A stretch of 64,000 nucleotides of DNA. Source: Rhodothalassium salexigens DSM 2132 (GTDB lineage Bacteria; Pseudomonadota; Alphaproteobacteria; Sphingomonadales; Rhodothalassiaceae). Positions within the stretch are counted from its first letter, which is position 1. Each line of letters starts with the position of its first letter. Below, piece by piece: positions 36,847 to 46,220 of this stretch. The stretch is taken from positions 310,001-374,000 of the forward strand of contig NZ_SLXO01000003.1 of NCBI RefSeq assembly GCF_004341375.1, read 5' to 3'. Under the pieces are notes generated by a model, which saw nothing but the letters and a program-made list of their open reading frames with translations, had not been told where the DNA came from and did no database searches. Made by a program: the position numbers and the translations under genes.

Positions 36847-36895
36847 ATAGAAATGAGATATCCCTGTATGATACAAGGTCGGTCATGTGGTCGAT

Positions 36896-36906
36896 TATCT
36901 GATAAA
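36896..36906. promoter_or_regulatory. 11-bp palindrome in the aspartic protease-RND intergenic region
   Basis: TTATCTGATAA is a perfect inverted repeat with a one-base centre. It lies in the AT-rich region between the divergent genes, about 114 bases upstream of the RND adaptor GTG, and could be an operator for the pump or the protease. No regulator gene is adjacent. Confidence 0.35.
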
Positions 36907-37019
36907 CGAGCGAGAAAAGGCCACACGCATGACACCGGAAAAGCGTGTCGGGCGTATAAGGTCAATAACAGGTCCGGGCGTGCACCCGGCCCACGACGAC
37001 AGCGAAAGAGGATACGCGC

Positions 37020-38261
37020 GTGAAACCGATTTTTCAGATCCTGGGGGTCGTGGTGATCCTAGCCGTGGCGATCGCTGCGGTGATCACTTTGTCGGCGACC
37101 AAGCCGGAACCGAAGAAGAAGGCGCCCGAGGCACAGGTGGCGCGCCTGTTCACCGAAACGGTGGAGCGGACCGCCGCGGTGTTGACGGTGCGAACCCAGG
37201 GCGAAGTGCAGCCGCGCACGGCGATCGATCTGGTGCCGCAGGTGGGCGGCAAGATCGTCGCCGTGTCCGATCAATTCGTCGAGGGCGGCCATGTGACGGC
37301 CGGTGAAACCCTGGTCCGGCTCGACGACTCGGATTATCAACTGGCGCTGATGCAGGCCAAGAGCCAGCTTGCGCAGTCCGAGCGTCTGTTGGCCGAAGAA
37401 GAGGCCAATGCCGAGATCCGGCGCAAGCAGTGGGACTGGGACGAACTGCGCAAGTCCGACCGGCCCGAAGATCTGGCTCTGCGCCGGCCCCATCTGGCCG
37501 AACGCCGCGCCGACGTGGCGGCGGCCGAAGCCAATGTGGCCAACGCCCAGGTCAATCTGCAGCGCACCAAGATCACCGTGCCGTTCGCCGGTCGGGTGAC
37601 CGAGAAGGCCGCCGACCTGGGCCAGTTCGTCTCGCCCGGCACGCGATTGGGCCGGGTGTTTTCGACCGAGACGGTGCAGGTCCGCCTGCCCTTGACCGAC
37701 GCCCAGTTGGGTAAGCTCGGTCTGACCATCGGCTATGTACCCGAACCGGGCGCCGAGCCCGAAGTGCGGTTCAGCGCCGAAGTGGGCGGCAAGCTGCGCC
37801 ACTGGACCGGCAAGCTCAAGCGCATCAACGCTCAGGTGGATGCCGAGACCCGGCTCGTCTATGCGCTGGCCGAACTGGACGATCCCTATGGCGCCAACAC
37901 CGACGACGGCGTGCCCATGGCGGTGGGGCTGTTCGTCAATGCCGAACTCGACGGCCGGCGGATCGACCCGGCGTTCCGCTTCCCACGCGCCGGTTTGCGC
38001 AATACCGACACGGTCTATGTGGTCAATGACGACGACAAGCTGGAGATCCGGCAGGTCGAGGTGGCCGATAGCAACGAACAACGGGTGCTGGCCACGGCCG
38101 GCGTGGTGCCCGGTGAGCGGGTCGTGGTGTCGCCGGTGCGCAACCCGATCGCCGGCATGGCGGTCGAGGCCATGCAGCGCGGCGCGGCGGGCGAGTCCGA
38201 CGTGGCAACCGGCGCGGCCCAGGCCATGGGCAGCACGTCCATGCCCGGCGGCGGCTTTTAA
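37020..38261 (+). CDS. RND efflux periplasmic adaptor subunit, 413 aa
   Basis: GTG start after AGAGGA (37007-37012). A single N-terminal helix (IFQILGVVVILAVAIAAVITL) anchors it; the lipoyl half-motif IDLVPQVGGKIVAVSDQFVEGGHVTAGETLVRLDD, a coiled-coil hairpin (YQLALMQAKSQLAQSERLLAEEEAN through NVANAQVNLQRT), the second lipoyl half (ITVPFAGRVTEKAADLGQFVSPGTRLGRV) and a beta-barrel follow. The membrane-proximal C-terminus ends in a Gly-rich tail. The permease gene is 15 bases downstream. There is no TolC-type gene nearby, so the outer-membrane duct is shared. No local evidence for substrate. Confidence 0.94.
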   Translation: MKPIFQILGVVVILAVAIAAVITLSATKPEPKKKAPEAQVARLFTETVERTAAVLTVRTQGEVQPRTAIDLVPQVGGKIVAVSDQFVEGGHVTAGETLVRLDDSDYQLALMQAKSQLAQSERLLAEEEANAEIRRKQWDWDELRKSDRPEDLALRRPHLAERRADVAAAEANVANAQVNLQRTKITVPFAGRVTEKAADLGQFVSPGTRLGRVFSTETVQVRLPLTDAQLGKLGLTIGYVPEPGAEPEVRFSAEVGGKLRHWTGKLKRINAQVDAETRLVYALAELDDPYGANTDDGVPMAVGLFVNAELDGRRIDPAFRFPRAGLRNTDTVYVVNDDDKLEIRQVEVADSNEQRVLATAGVVPGERVVVSPVRNPIAGMAVEAMQRGAAGESDVATGAAQAMGSTSMPGGGF

Positions 38262-38276
38262 GGCGGGGATTGCAGC

Positions 38277-41200
38277 ATGACCAAGAAAGAGCATCGCGGC
38301 ATCGTCGCCTGGTGGGCGCGCAATCCGGTCGCCGCCAATTTGATGATGTTCGGCATCATCCTGGCCGGCGCGCTGGCGTTCACCAATATGGACCGCGAGG
38401 TCTGGCCGACCTTCGAGACCACCAATGTGGAGGTGACGGTGACCTGGCCCGGCGCCGGGCCCACCGAGGTGGAGGATCAGATCCTGATCCGTGTCGAGCA
38501 GGCGATGAACGGGCTCGACAATGTGGACCGCATCCAGTCGACGGCCTATGAGGGCTTCGGCCGGGTAATCGTCAAGGGCCGGCCGGGCATCGACATGCCG
38601 GGCTTCATCAATGACGTGAAGGCGCGCGTCGACGCCATCTCCACATTGCCCAGCGACGTGGAGCCGCCGCGGGTGCGCCAGCAGGTGTGGCGCTCGCCGA
38701 TCATTCGGGTCGCCGTCCATGGCAACGCCAGCGAGCGGGTGCTCAAGGACGCCGCCGAGGAGATGGAGCGGCGGATCGCCCAGCTTCCCGGGGCCGCGCT
38801 CACCGATCTGTTCGGCGTGCGCGACGAGGAAGTGTCCATCGAACTGTCGGAAGAGGCGTTGCGCCGCTATGGCCTGACCTTCAACCAGGTGGCCCAGGCG
38901 ATCCGCGCCAGTTCGCTCAACCTGTCCTCGGGCACCGTGCGCACCCAGCACGGCACGGTCGGGCTGACGGTGCGCAACCGCGCCGATTCCGAAGCGGAAT
39001 TCGAGGACATCGTGCTGCGCCAGACCGCCGACGGCGGCACCATCCGGGTCGGCGACGTGGCGACGGTGATCGACGGCTTCGAAAGCGAGGAAGCGCTGGT
39101 CCGGTTCAACGGCCAGAACGTGGTGCTGATCGACGTCCAGGGCGCCGATCGGGTCAATGTGGTCGAGTTGTCCGAGGTGGTCACCACCTGGCTCGACGAA
39201 AACGCCCAGCGCTATCTGCCGCCCGGTGTCCAGGTGACCATGTGGCAGGACAATTCCGATATCTTCAAGGATCGCATGGAGTTGATCTCATCCTCGGCGC
39301 TGATGGGTCTGGGGCTGGTGTTCCTGGTGCTGATCTTGACCCTGCGGCCCAAGGTGGCCTTGTGGGTGACGCTTGGCATCGCGACCGCGTTTGCCGGCGC
39401 GTTCATCCTGCTGCCGGGCAATGACGTGTCGCTCAACATGCTGTCCTTGTTTGCCTTTTTGCTGGTCATCGGGATCGTGGTCGACGACGCGATCATCGTC
39501 GGCGAGAGCATCCACCGGATGTCGGAATCGGGCTATAAGGGCCAGGACGCGGCGGTGATCGGTACGCAGATGGTGCTCAAGCCGGTGATCTTCGCCGTGC
39601 TGACCTCGATGATCGCGTTTCTGCCGTGGATGTTCCTGAGCGGCGAGGACACTCAGATCACCCGGCAGATTTCGTTGATCGTGGTGTTTTCGCTCGTCTT
39701 TTCGCTGATCGAGGCGCTGCTGATCCTGCCCGCCCACCTGGCCAATCTGAAGGAGGAGACGCGGCCCAAGGGTTGGCTCGGGCCGTTGCTGGCGTTCCAG
39801 ACCAAGCTGGCCCACGCCATGAACCGCACCGCGACCCACCTCTATCGACCGTTGGTCGAGCGCGCGCTCAAGGCGCGGTATGTGACCGTGGCGGCGTTCA
39901 TGGGTTTCTTCATCCTCAGCGTCGGCGTGCTGTCCACCGGCTGGCTCAAGTCGAGCTTCATGCCCGAGGTGGAGAGCGAGTTCATCCAGATGAGCGTCAC
40001 CCTGCCCGAAGGCACGCCCTATTCCCGCGCGCTCGAAGTGCTCGACCAGTTGCAGGCGGCCGAGCGGCAGCTTCAGGCCGAGTTCCGCGCCGAGAGTGCC
40101 GAGAACGAAGACGTGGAGTTGGTCCAGAACTGGTTCACGCTGGCCCGGCCGACCCAGGTGGAGGCGTTCGTGCAACTGGCGCCGCCCGAGGTGCGCGGCA
40201 TGCCGTCGAAGCAGGTGGCCGAGCGGCTCAAGGACCTGATCGGCGACATTCCCGACGCTGAAGAGGTGGACACGTCCTTCACCCTCAACCAGGGCGACGA
40301 CGGTCTGCAATTCTCGATCAACCACCCCGATCTCGACACCTTGCGCGTGGCGGCGGCCGACTTGCGGGCCAAGTTGATGACCTATGACGCGGTGTTCGAC
40401 GCGCGCGACAATTTGCAAAGCAGCACCGACGAATTGCAGATCGAGCTCAAGCCCAATGCCCAGCGTTTCGGGCTGACGCTGTCTGACGTGTCGCGCCAGA
40501 TCCGCCAGGCCTATTTCGGCGAGGAGGTGCAGCGCTTGCCGCGCGAGGGCGACGATGTGCGGGTTTATGTGCGCTATCCCGAGGCCGACCGGGAGAGCCT
40601 GGACAGCCTGGAGGACTTCCGGGTGCGCACCGACGACGGCCGTCAGATCCCGCTGTTCTCGGTCGCCGACGTCGCGTTTGCGCCGGGCATCCAGCGGATC
40701 AACCGGCGCGAGGGCTTCCGCTCGGTGGTGGTCACCGCCGACCTGCCGGCCGAAAAGCGCCAGGAGATCATGAAGGACCTGGACGAGACCTTCTTCCCCG
40801 ACTGGGAGAAGCGCTACCCTGAGGCCAAGCGCGGCGCCATCGGCGCGGCCGAGGGCCAGCAGCAGTTCATGGAAGAGATCTTTGCGCTCTACACCCTGGC
40901 GCTGTTTCTGATGTACGCGCTGATCGCGGTGGCGTTCCGGTCCTATATGCTGCCGCTGTTGATCCTGACGGCGATCCCGTTCGGCTTCATGGGCGCGGTC
41001 TATGGTCACCTGATCTTCGGCCTGTCCATGGGGCTGTTCAGCTATTTCGGCATCGGCGCGGCCGCCGGGGTGGTGATCAACGACAATCTGGTGCTGGTCG
41101 ACTATGTGAACCGGCTGCGCGACAAGGGGCTCGGCGCCTTCGACGCGCTGGTCGAGGCCGGGGTGTCGCGGTTCCGGCCCATCGTGGTGACCTCGGTGAC

Positions 41201-41468
41201 CACGTTTATCGGTCTTATCCCGATCATGGCCGAGCGCTCGACCCAGGCGCAGTTCCTCAAGCCCACGGTGGTGGCGCTCAGCTTCGGCGTGCTGCTGGCG
41301 ACGGCGGTGACGCTGGTCCTGGTGCCGGCCCTCTATGGCGTCGGCGTGGACATCAACCGGGCGGCGGCACGGATCTTCAAGGGCAAGCGCCGGGGGGCCT
41401 TCGGCTCCCACGCCCACGAGCATCATCCGTCGGGCGACACCGGCGGCGAGGGGGTGCCGGCCGAATAA
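38277..41468 (+). CDS. RND efflux permease (AcrB/HAE-1 type), 1063 aa
   Basis: Twelve membrane helices with the two large periplasmic loops of the RND family. The first porter domain opens after TM1 with the usual WPTFETTNVEVTVTWPGAGPTEVEDQIL; TM4 carries the proton-relay pair in GIVVDDAIIVGESIHR; TM10-11 contain GAAAGVVINDNLVLVDYVNR with its matching Asp/Asn and the TSVTTFIGLIPIMAERS segment. The cytosolic C-terminus is His-rich (GSHAHEHH). It is 15 bases after the adaptor. A strong hairpin terminator is 53 bases downstream. Drug or lipid-like substrates are typical of the family, but heavy-metal HME-type pumps are unlikely because the DD-x3 heavy-metal motif is absent. Confidence 0.95.
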   Translation: MTKKEHRGIVAWWARNPVAANLMMFGIILAGALAFTNMDREVWPTFETTNVEVTVTWPGAGPTEVEDQILIRVEQAMNGLDNVDRIQSTAYEGFGRVIVKGRPGIDMPGFINDVKARVDAISTLPSDVEPPRVRQQVWRSPIIRVAVHGNASERVLKDAAEEMERRIAQLPGAALTDLFGVRDEEVSIELSEEALRRYGLTFNQVAQAIRASSLNLSSGTVRTQHGTVGLTVRNRADSEAEFEDIVLRQTADGGTIRVGDVATVIDGFESEEALVRFNGQNVVLIDVQGADRVNVVELSEVVTTWLDENAQRYLPPGVQVTMWQDNSDIFKDRMELISSSALMGLGLVFLVLILTLRPKVALWVTLGIATAFAGAFILLPGNDVSLNMLSLFAFLLVIGIVVDDAIIVGESIHRMSESGYKGQDAAVIGTQMVLKPVIFAVLTSMIAFLPWMFLSGEDTQITRQISLIVVFSLVFSLIEALLILPAHLANLKEETRPKGWLGPLLAFQTKLAHAMNRTATHLYRPLVERALKARYVTVAAFMGFFILSVGVLSTGWLKSSFMPEVESEFIQMSVTLPEGTPYSRALEVLDQLQAAERQLQAEFRAESAENEDVELVQNWFTLARPTQVEAFVQLAPPEVRGMPSKQVAERLKDLIGDIPDAEEVDTSFTLNQGDDGLQFSINHPDLDTLRVAAADLRAKLMTYDAVFDARDNLQSSTDELQIELKPNAQRFGLTLSDVSRQIRQAYFGEEVQRLPREGDDVRVYVRYPEADRESLDSLEDFRVRTDDGRQIPLFSVADVAFAPGIQRINRREGFRSVVVTADLPAEKRQEIMKDLDETFFPDWEKRYPEAKRGAIGAAEGQQQFMEEIFALYTLALFLMYALIAVAFRSYMLPLLILTAIPFGFMGAVYGHLIFGLSMGLFSYFGIGAAAGVVINDNLVLVDYVNRLRDKGLGAFDALVEAGVSRFRPIVVTSVTTFIGLIPIMAERSTQAQFLKPTVVALSFGVLLATAVTLVLVPALYGVGVDINRAAARIFKGKRRGAFGSHAHEHHPSGDTGGEGVPAE

Positions 41469-41520
41469 GCCCAAGCGCCGCGGCGGACAGGCTGTGCCGC
41501 GGCAAGCGCTCAAGACCAAC

Positions 41521-41556
41521 GGGCCGGCCCTGCCATGGGGCCGGCCCGATTTGTTT
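41521..41556 (+). terminator. Strong intrinsic terminator after the RND operon
   Basis: Arms GGGCCGGCCC (41521-41530) and GGGCCGGCCC (41538-41547) with a 7-base loop form a perfect 10-bp stem, followed by GATTTGTTT (41548-41556). Because the arms are themselves palindromic it would also function on the minus strand for the convergent gene. Confidence 0.75.
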
Positions 41557-41640
41557 GGTCGTCATGCGCGCGCCGGGGGGCTCAGCGGCCCCGGGAAGAG
41601 AGGTCCGGCCAGCCCCTTCAGAGCCGGCCGGCGCAACCGG

Positions 41641-42165
41641 TCAGTGGCTGTCGAGCAGACGCCGGGTGTCGCGGAAGGCGGCGAGCGCGCGGGTCAGGCT
41701 GGCATGCGCCTCGCCCGTATAGCCGTCGGCCGAGGCCGACCAGGCGCGGTTCAACGCCCGCTCGCCCGAGGCGAAGGCGCTCATCACCGCGGCATAGGCG
41801 GTCATGCCCGAGTGGGCGATCATCGAACCGCGCGCGTCGGCGAACCGGGCGAGCGGGGCGCGCAGCCGGTCGTCGATCTCGGCGCGCAGGGCGTCGCCGT
41901 CGAGGCTTGTCTTGCGCGCGTCGATCTGGGCCAGATCGTCGATCACCTGGGCGATGGTCTCGTCGAGGGCGGCGCGGCCGCTGGCCACCGCCTCGGGGTC
42001 GGTGGCGGCGGCTTTCTGGCGCCGCTTGAGCCACACCACGCCGGCGATGCCGACGCCCAGGAAGACCAGAAAACGCGGCCAGGCGAGCGTTTCGGGGTCG
42101 AGCGAGGCGGTATAGGCGGCGCCCAAAAAGCCCAACGCGATCAGGATGGCGGGAAGCGGGGTCAT
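41641..42165 (-). CDS. Hypothetical membrane protein with helical C-terminus, 174 aa
   Basis: Two hydrophobic stretches open the protein (PLPAILIALGFLGAAYTAS and FLVFLGVGIAGVVWL) with a KRRQK stop-transfer between membrane and cytosol. The remaining ~120 residues are charged alpha-helix (ALDETIAQVIDDLAQIDARKTSLDGDALRAEIDDRLRAPLARFADARG) without a recognisable domain. I do not recognise the family. It is co-directional with the OPT transporter, 25 bases downstream, and so could be an accessory or regulatory subunit; this is inference. Confidence 0.7.
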   Translation of the reverse strand: MTPLPAILIALGFLGAAYTASLDPETLAWPRFLVFLGVGIAGVVWLKRRQKAAATDPEAVASGRAALDETIAQVIDDLAQIDARKTSLDGDALRAEIDDRLRAPLARFADARGSMIAHSGMTAYAAVMSAFASGERALNRAWSASADGYTGEAHASLTRALAAFRDTRRLLDSH

Positions 42166-42190
42166 GGCAAGTGTCTCCGGAAGCGGCGGC

Positions 42191-43924
42191 TCAGGTGCTC
42201 TGGGCGATCATGGTCAGCGCGTAGCCGACGCCGACCAAGGCCTCGCCGATGATGAAGCCGGCGGCGATCGGCACGCCGGTGTGGTCGGCCCAGTCGCTGC
42301 CCTTCCAGCGGTTGGCCGACAGCCGCAGCGCGGTGCCGATGGCGTAGGTCAGCACCACGTTGAACGGCAGGTAGAAGCCGAGCCCCACCAGGATCCCCAG
42401 GCCGCCTTGGCTGGCGGTGAGCAGGGCGCCCATGAGCGCACCGGCGACATATTTCTCGGTCGGCACGTCGCCGCCCAGAATGCCTTCGACGGTGGAGGCG
42501 AGCGCCTGGCCCTGGGGCGCCGGCAGGGCGTCGCTGCCCAGCACATAGACGTCGTGCAGCACATAGACCACGCCGATCACCACGATCGGGCCGAGCCAGG
42601 CGCCGACGAACTGCGCCATCTGCTGGCGGCGCGGCGTGGCACCGACCAGATAGCCGGTCTTCATGTCGAGCATCAGGTCGGTGGCCTGGCTCATGGCCAC
42701 GCAGGTGGCGCCGCCGACCATCACCGCAGCGACGATGGCGTCGGCGTCGTCGAGGCCCGAGACGATCAGCAGGAGCAAGGTCACCGCGATCAACGTCATC
42801 CCCGACAGCGGCGACCAGTTGGTGCGCCCGATGGCTTCCGACAGGATGATGCCCGACATCCAGATCCACAGCGTACCCAGCACCGCCATGGCGATGCCGC
42901 GGCCAAGGCCCACCGTCTCCACCGAATTGACCGCCATGAAGGTGAGCAGCACGGTGGCGCCGGCGATGCCTACATAAAGCAGCTTGACCGGCAATTCCTC
43001 GCTCGCGCCGGTGCCCGCCTTGCTGGCATCCGACATCGACTTGATCGCCGAGCGGATCAAGGGCAGGGCCAGCAACACGCCCATGATCGCGCCGCCGATC
43101 AACATGCCGATGCCGAGCGGGCGATAGATCAGGCCGCGCAGGCCGTCGGGCGTGTCGATCACCGCCCCGGCCTCGTCGACGGGGAAGGCGCCGGTGGCGG
43201 CGAGCAGCGGCGACAAGATCCACCAGACCACGAAGCCGCCGAGGATGAAGGCGATGCCGCCGCGCCCGGCGATGAAGCCGACGCCCACGGTCATCAGCGA
43301 CAGATACCAGGTGGCGTTGAGATAGGAGGGCAGGCCGAGCCAGTCGCCGAGCGCCCAATTGTCGACGCCGGCGCCGAGGCTGAGCGCGTGCAAGCCGCCG
43401 CTGAACACGGCCGCGCCGACCAGCAATTGCGCCTTGCGCACGCCGGCGCCGGGCGATTTCAGGATCGTCGCCACCGCCACGCCGCCGGGATAGGTCAGCC
43501 GCTCGAAGTCGATCATCTGCTTGCGCAGCGGCACGATGAAGGCGATGCCCAGGAACGCACCGGCGATGCAGCCGAAGGCGAGCAGAGCGGGGTTCAGTTG
43601 GTCCTGGTGGCCGAGCAGGAAGATCGCCGGCACCGAAAACATGATCCCCGACGAGGCGCCGTTGACCGCACTGGCCACCGTCTGCGCCACATTGTTCTCG
43701 ACGATCGACTTGCGCCCGAACAGCCCGCGCAGAATGCCGAAGCCCAGGATCGCCGCCAGTTCGGAGCCTTCGATGGAGAAACCCAGCTTGAGCGCTGCGA
43801 AGCCGATCGACACCGAGATGACGATGCCGAGCACCCAACCGGTAAACACGGCGTGCCAACTCAGTTCGGGATAAGCGGGATAGGCGCGGTGGGTGGACGC
43901 CGACGGGGGCAGGGATTCGGACAC
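42191..43924 (-). CDS. OPT-family transporter, 577 aa
   Basis: Oligopeptide/siderophore-metal symporter family with many membrane helices. N-terminal half: LSWHAVFTGWVLGIVISVSIGFAALKLGFSIEGSELAAILGFGILRGLFGRK; then SVPAIFLLGH, FIVPLRKQMIDFERLTYPGGVAVATILKSPG and SQATDLMLDMKTGYLVGATPRRQQMAQFVGAWLG, which are OPT signatures. The start is GTG at 43924: AGGAG at 43933-43937 is spaced 8 bases from it, while the upstream GTG (43933) overlaps that site. Substrate class (peptide or metal-siderophore) cannot be decided. Confidence 0.9.
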   Translation of the reverse strand: MSESLPPSASTHRAYPAYPELSWHAVFTGWVLGIVISVSIGFAALKLGFSIEGSELAAILGFGILRGLFGRKSIVENNVAQTVASAVNGASSGIMFSVPAIFLLGHQDQLNPALLAFGCIAGAFLGIAFIVPLRKQMIDFERLTYPGGVAVATILKSPGAGVRKAQLLVGAAVFSGGLHALSLGAGVDNWALGDWLGLPSYLNATWYLSLMTVGVGFIAGRGGIAFILGGFVVWWILSPLLAATGAFPVDEAGAVIDTPDGLRGLIYRPLGIGMLIGGAIMGVLLALPLIRSAIKSMSDASKAGTGASEELPVKLLYVGIAGATVLLTFMAVNSVETVGLGRGIAMAVLGTLWIWMSGIILSEAIGRTNWSPLSGMTLIAVTLLLLIVSGLDDADAIVAAVMVGGATCVAMSQATDLMLDMKTGYLVGATPRRQQMAQFVGAWLGPIVVIGVVYVLHDVYVLGSDALPAPQGQALASTVEGILGGDVPTEKYVAGALMGALLTASQGGLGILVGLGFYLPFNVVLTYAIGTALRLSANRWKGSDWADHTGVPIAAGFIIGEALVGVGYALTMIAQST

Positions 43925-44078
43925 GGATACCACTCCTGAACGTGAACGACCCTCCCCCTAGCAGGCGGGGTCGCCGCCGCCAAGATCATGCGGACGGTAA
44001 AGCGCTCGAACGGCTGATCCGCCCGGTGGCGCTGGGCGTATCTTCGTCGACGCCAACCGTCTGCCAAGGAGGCTTCCC

Positions 44079-44675
44079 ATGACCCTGCCGTTTCGCCGCG
44101 TGCTGCTGGCCCTGAGTGTGGCCATTGCCGCCATCGCCGCCCCGTCGCTGCGGGCCGCGACCGGCCAAAGCCTGCACGACTTCACCGTGCCGTCCATCGG
44201 CGGCGAGCCCATGGACCTGGCGCAGTATCGCGGCAAGGCGGTGCTGCTGGTCAATACCGCCAGTTTCTGCGGCTTCACCAACCAGTATGGCGACCTGCAG
44301 GCGCTCCACGAGCGCTATGCCGACGCCGGTTTCGTGGTGCTGGGCGTGCCCTCGGCCAGCTTCGACCAGGAGTATGGCGACGACGGCAAGGTCAAGGAGT
44401 TCTGCGAGGTCAATTACGGCATCACCTTCCCGATGACCACGCGCCTCGACGTCACCGACGACGACGCCCACCCGCTCTACCAGTGGCTGGCCGGGGCGAT
44501 GGGCAAGCGCCAGGCACCCAAGTGGAATTTTCACAAATATCTGATCGGCCCGGACGGCCAGCCGGTGGCGGCATTTGCGTCGTCGGTCAAGCCCGATGCC
44601 GCCAAGCTGACCGCCGCCATCGAGCGCGTGTTGCCGGCCGCCGAGACGCTTGCCAGCGACCGCAAGGGCGACTAA
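44079..44675 (+). CDS. Secreted glutathione peroxidase family protein, 198 aa
   Basis: A signal peptide (VLLALSVAIAAIAAPSLRA) precedes a thioredoxin-fold peroxidase. The active site is VNTASFCGFTNQYGDLQ with a Cys (Cys64), not selenocysteine; the conserved late WNFHKYLIGPDG provides the Trp/Asn of the catalytic tetrad. AAGGAGG (44067-44073) precedes the ATG. The gene precedes def by 11 bases but has no functional link with it. Bacterial members generally use thioredoxin rather than glutathione. Confidence 0.92.
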   Translation: MTLPFRRVLLALSVAIAAIAAPSLRAATGQSLHDFTVPSIGGEPMDLAQYRGKAVLLVNTASFCGFTNQYGDLQALHERYADAGFVVLGVPSASFDQEYGDDGKVKEFCEVNYGITFPMTTRLDVTDDDAHPLYQWLAGAMGKRQAPKWNFHKYLIGPDGQPVAAFASSVKPDAAKLTAAIERVLPAAETLASDRKGD

Positions 44676-44686
44676 ATCTCCAGCCC

Positions 44687-45211
44687 ATGGCGAGTTTGGA
44701 TATCATTACGGTCCCCAACGAAAAGCTGCGGGAGACCTCCGAGCCGGTCGAGCGGGTCGACGACGAGCTGAACAGGCTGATCGACGACATGCTGGAGACC
44801 ATGTACGAAGCGCCGGGCATCGGCCTGGCGGCCATACAGGTGGCGGTGCCGCGCCGGCTGTTCGTGTGCGACGTGTCCGGCGAGGGCGAGGAGCGCAGCC
44901 CGCAGGTGTTCGTCAATCCCGAGCTTGTGTGGGCCGACGACGCGCGCAGTGTCTACAACGAGGGCTGCCTGTCGATCCCCGGCCACTATGCCGAGGTGGA
45001 GCGCCCGGCGCGGGTCACGGTGCGCTATCTGGACCGGTCGGGCGCCCCGTGCGAGGTGGCGGCGGACGACCTGCTGGCCACGGTCATCCAGCACGAGATG
45101 GACCATTTGGACGGCACGCTGTTCATCGACCATCTGTCGCGGCTGAAACGCAGCATGATCGTCAAGAAGATCAAGAAGGCGCAGCGCGACCAAGCCGTCG
45201 AGGTTTTGTGA
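44687..45211 (+). CDS. def: Peptide deformylase, 174 aa
   Basis: Metal-dependent removal of the formyl group from nascent proteins. Motif 1 is [14 protein letters not shown], motif 2 [16 protein letters not shown] (Cys94, metal ligand), and motif 3 [16 protein letters not shown] (His136, Glu137, His140). ATG at 44687. The C-terminal extension ([21 protein letters not shown]) is normal for type I. fmt follows 4 bases later, the standard def-fmt pair. Confidence 0.97.
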   Translation: MASLDIITVPNEKLRETSEPVERVDDELNRLIDDMLETMYEAPGIGLAAIQVAVPRRLFVCDVSGEGEERSPQVFVNPELVWADDARSVYNEGCLSIPGHYAEVERPARVTVRYLDRSGAPCEVAADDLLATVIQHEMDHLDGTLFIDHLSRLKRSMIVKKIKKAQRDQAVEVL

Positions 45212-45215
45212 TCCG

Positions 45216-46166
45216 ATGAGCAATCTGCGGGTCGCCTTCATGGGCACGCCGGGCTTTGCCGTGCCCAGCCTGACCGCCCTGCACGACGCCGGCTATCAGG
45301 TGGTGCAGGTCTACACCCAGCCGCCGCGCCCCGCCGGACGCGGCAAAAAGCTTCAGAAAAGCGCCGTGCACAAAGAGGCCGAACGGCTCGGCGTACCGGT
45401 GCGCACGCCCGGCTCGCTCAAGGACCCGGACGAACAGGCGGCGTTCACGGCGCTCAATCTCGACGTGGCGGTGGTCGCCGCCTATGGCCAGATCCTGCCC
45501 CCGGCGATCCTCAAGGCGCCGCGGCTCGGCTGCGTCAATGTGCACGCCAGCCTGCTGCCGCGCTGGCGTGGCGCCGCCCCCATCCACCGGGCGATCCTCG
45601 AAGGCGACGTCGAGACCGGCGTGTCGATCATGGTCATGGACAAGGGGCTCGACACCGGCCCGGTGCTGGCCGAGGAACGCACCGCCATCGGCGGCGAAGA
45701 CACCAATGCCGATGTGCACGACCGGCTCGCCTATATGGGCGCCGACCTGCTGGTGCCGAGCCTGCGTGCCTATGCCATGGGCGCCCTGAAGCCGTTGCCG
45801 CAACCCGCCGACGGCGTCACCTATGCGGCCAAGATCGACAAGGCCGAGGCGTGGATCGACTGGTCGGCGTCGGCCGAGCGGGTCGACCGGCAGGTGCGCG
45901 CGCTCAACCCGCAGCCCGGCGCCTGGACCGAAACCCCGGCCGGCCGGCTGAAAGTGCTGATGGGGGTGCCCGAAGCGTCGGGTGAGCGCGGTGCGGTGCC
46001 CGGAACCGTTCTCGACGATCAGTTGCGGGTCGCTTGCGGCACCGGCGTACTGCGGGTGACGGTGGCGCAACGGGCCGGCCGTGCGCCCATGGACGCCGAG
46101 ACCCTGCTGCGCGGCTTCGCCCTGCCGCCGGGCACCGTGTTGGGCCAGACCGAACCGGCGGCTTGA
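45216..46166 (+). CDS. fmt: Methionyl-tRNA formyltransferase, 316 aa
   Basis: Formylates initiator Met-tRNA. The N-terminal formyltransferase domain has [23 protein letters not shown], the cofactor motif [25 protein letters not shown] (Asn/His catalytic pair), and [18 protein letters not shown]. The C-terminal tRNA-binding OB domain ([28 protein letters not shown]) is complete. ATG follows the def stop by 4 bases, so the pair is one transcript. An 18-bp palindrome and REP-like repeats occupy the space after it. Confidence 0.97.
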   Translation: MSNLRVAFMGTPGFAVPSLTALHDAGYQVVQVYTQPPRPAGRGKKLQKSAVHKEAERLGVPVRTPGSLKDPDEQAAFTALNLDVAVVAAYGQILPPAILKAPRLGCVNVHASLLPRWRGAAPIHRAILEGDVETGVSIMVMDKGLDTGPVLAEERTAIGGEDTNADVHDRLAYMGADLLVPSLRAYAMGALKPLPQPADGVTYAAKIDKAEAWIDWSASAERVDRQVRALNPQPGAWTETPAGRLKVLMGVPEASGERGAVPGTVLDDQLRVACGTGVLRVTVAQRAGRAPMDAETLLRGFALPPGTVLGQTEPAA

Positions 46167-46176
46167 GCGCCGGCGT

Positions 46177-46194
46177 GCCCGGGCGCCCGGGCAG
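46177..46194. terminator. 18-bp perfect palindrome after fmt
   Basis: TGCCCGGGCGCCCGGGCA is identical to its reverse complement and starts 11 bases after the fmt stop. It can form a GC-rich hairpin; no U-run follows. Confidence 0.4.
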
Positions 46195-46220
46195 GTCCGG
46201 CCAAACATCTTCCCCCCTCG

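Noticed and set aside
36806-36886. N-terminal extension of the aspartic protease as coding
   Set aside because: A consensus -10 box and AT-rich sequence lie within it, and it lacks a ribosome site; a later start gives a better signal peptide, though this is not certain.
44079-44675. Selenocysteine glutathione peroxidase
   Set aside because: The catalytic codon is an ordinary Cys in ASFCGF, with no in-frame TGA at that position.
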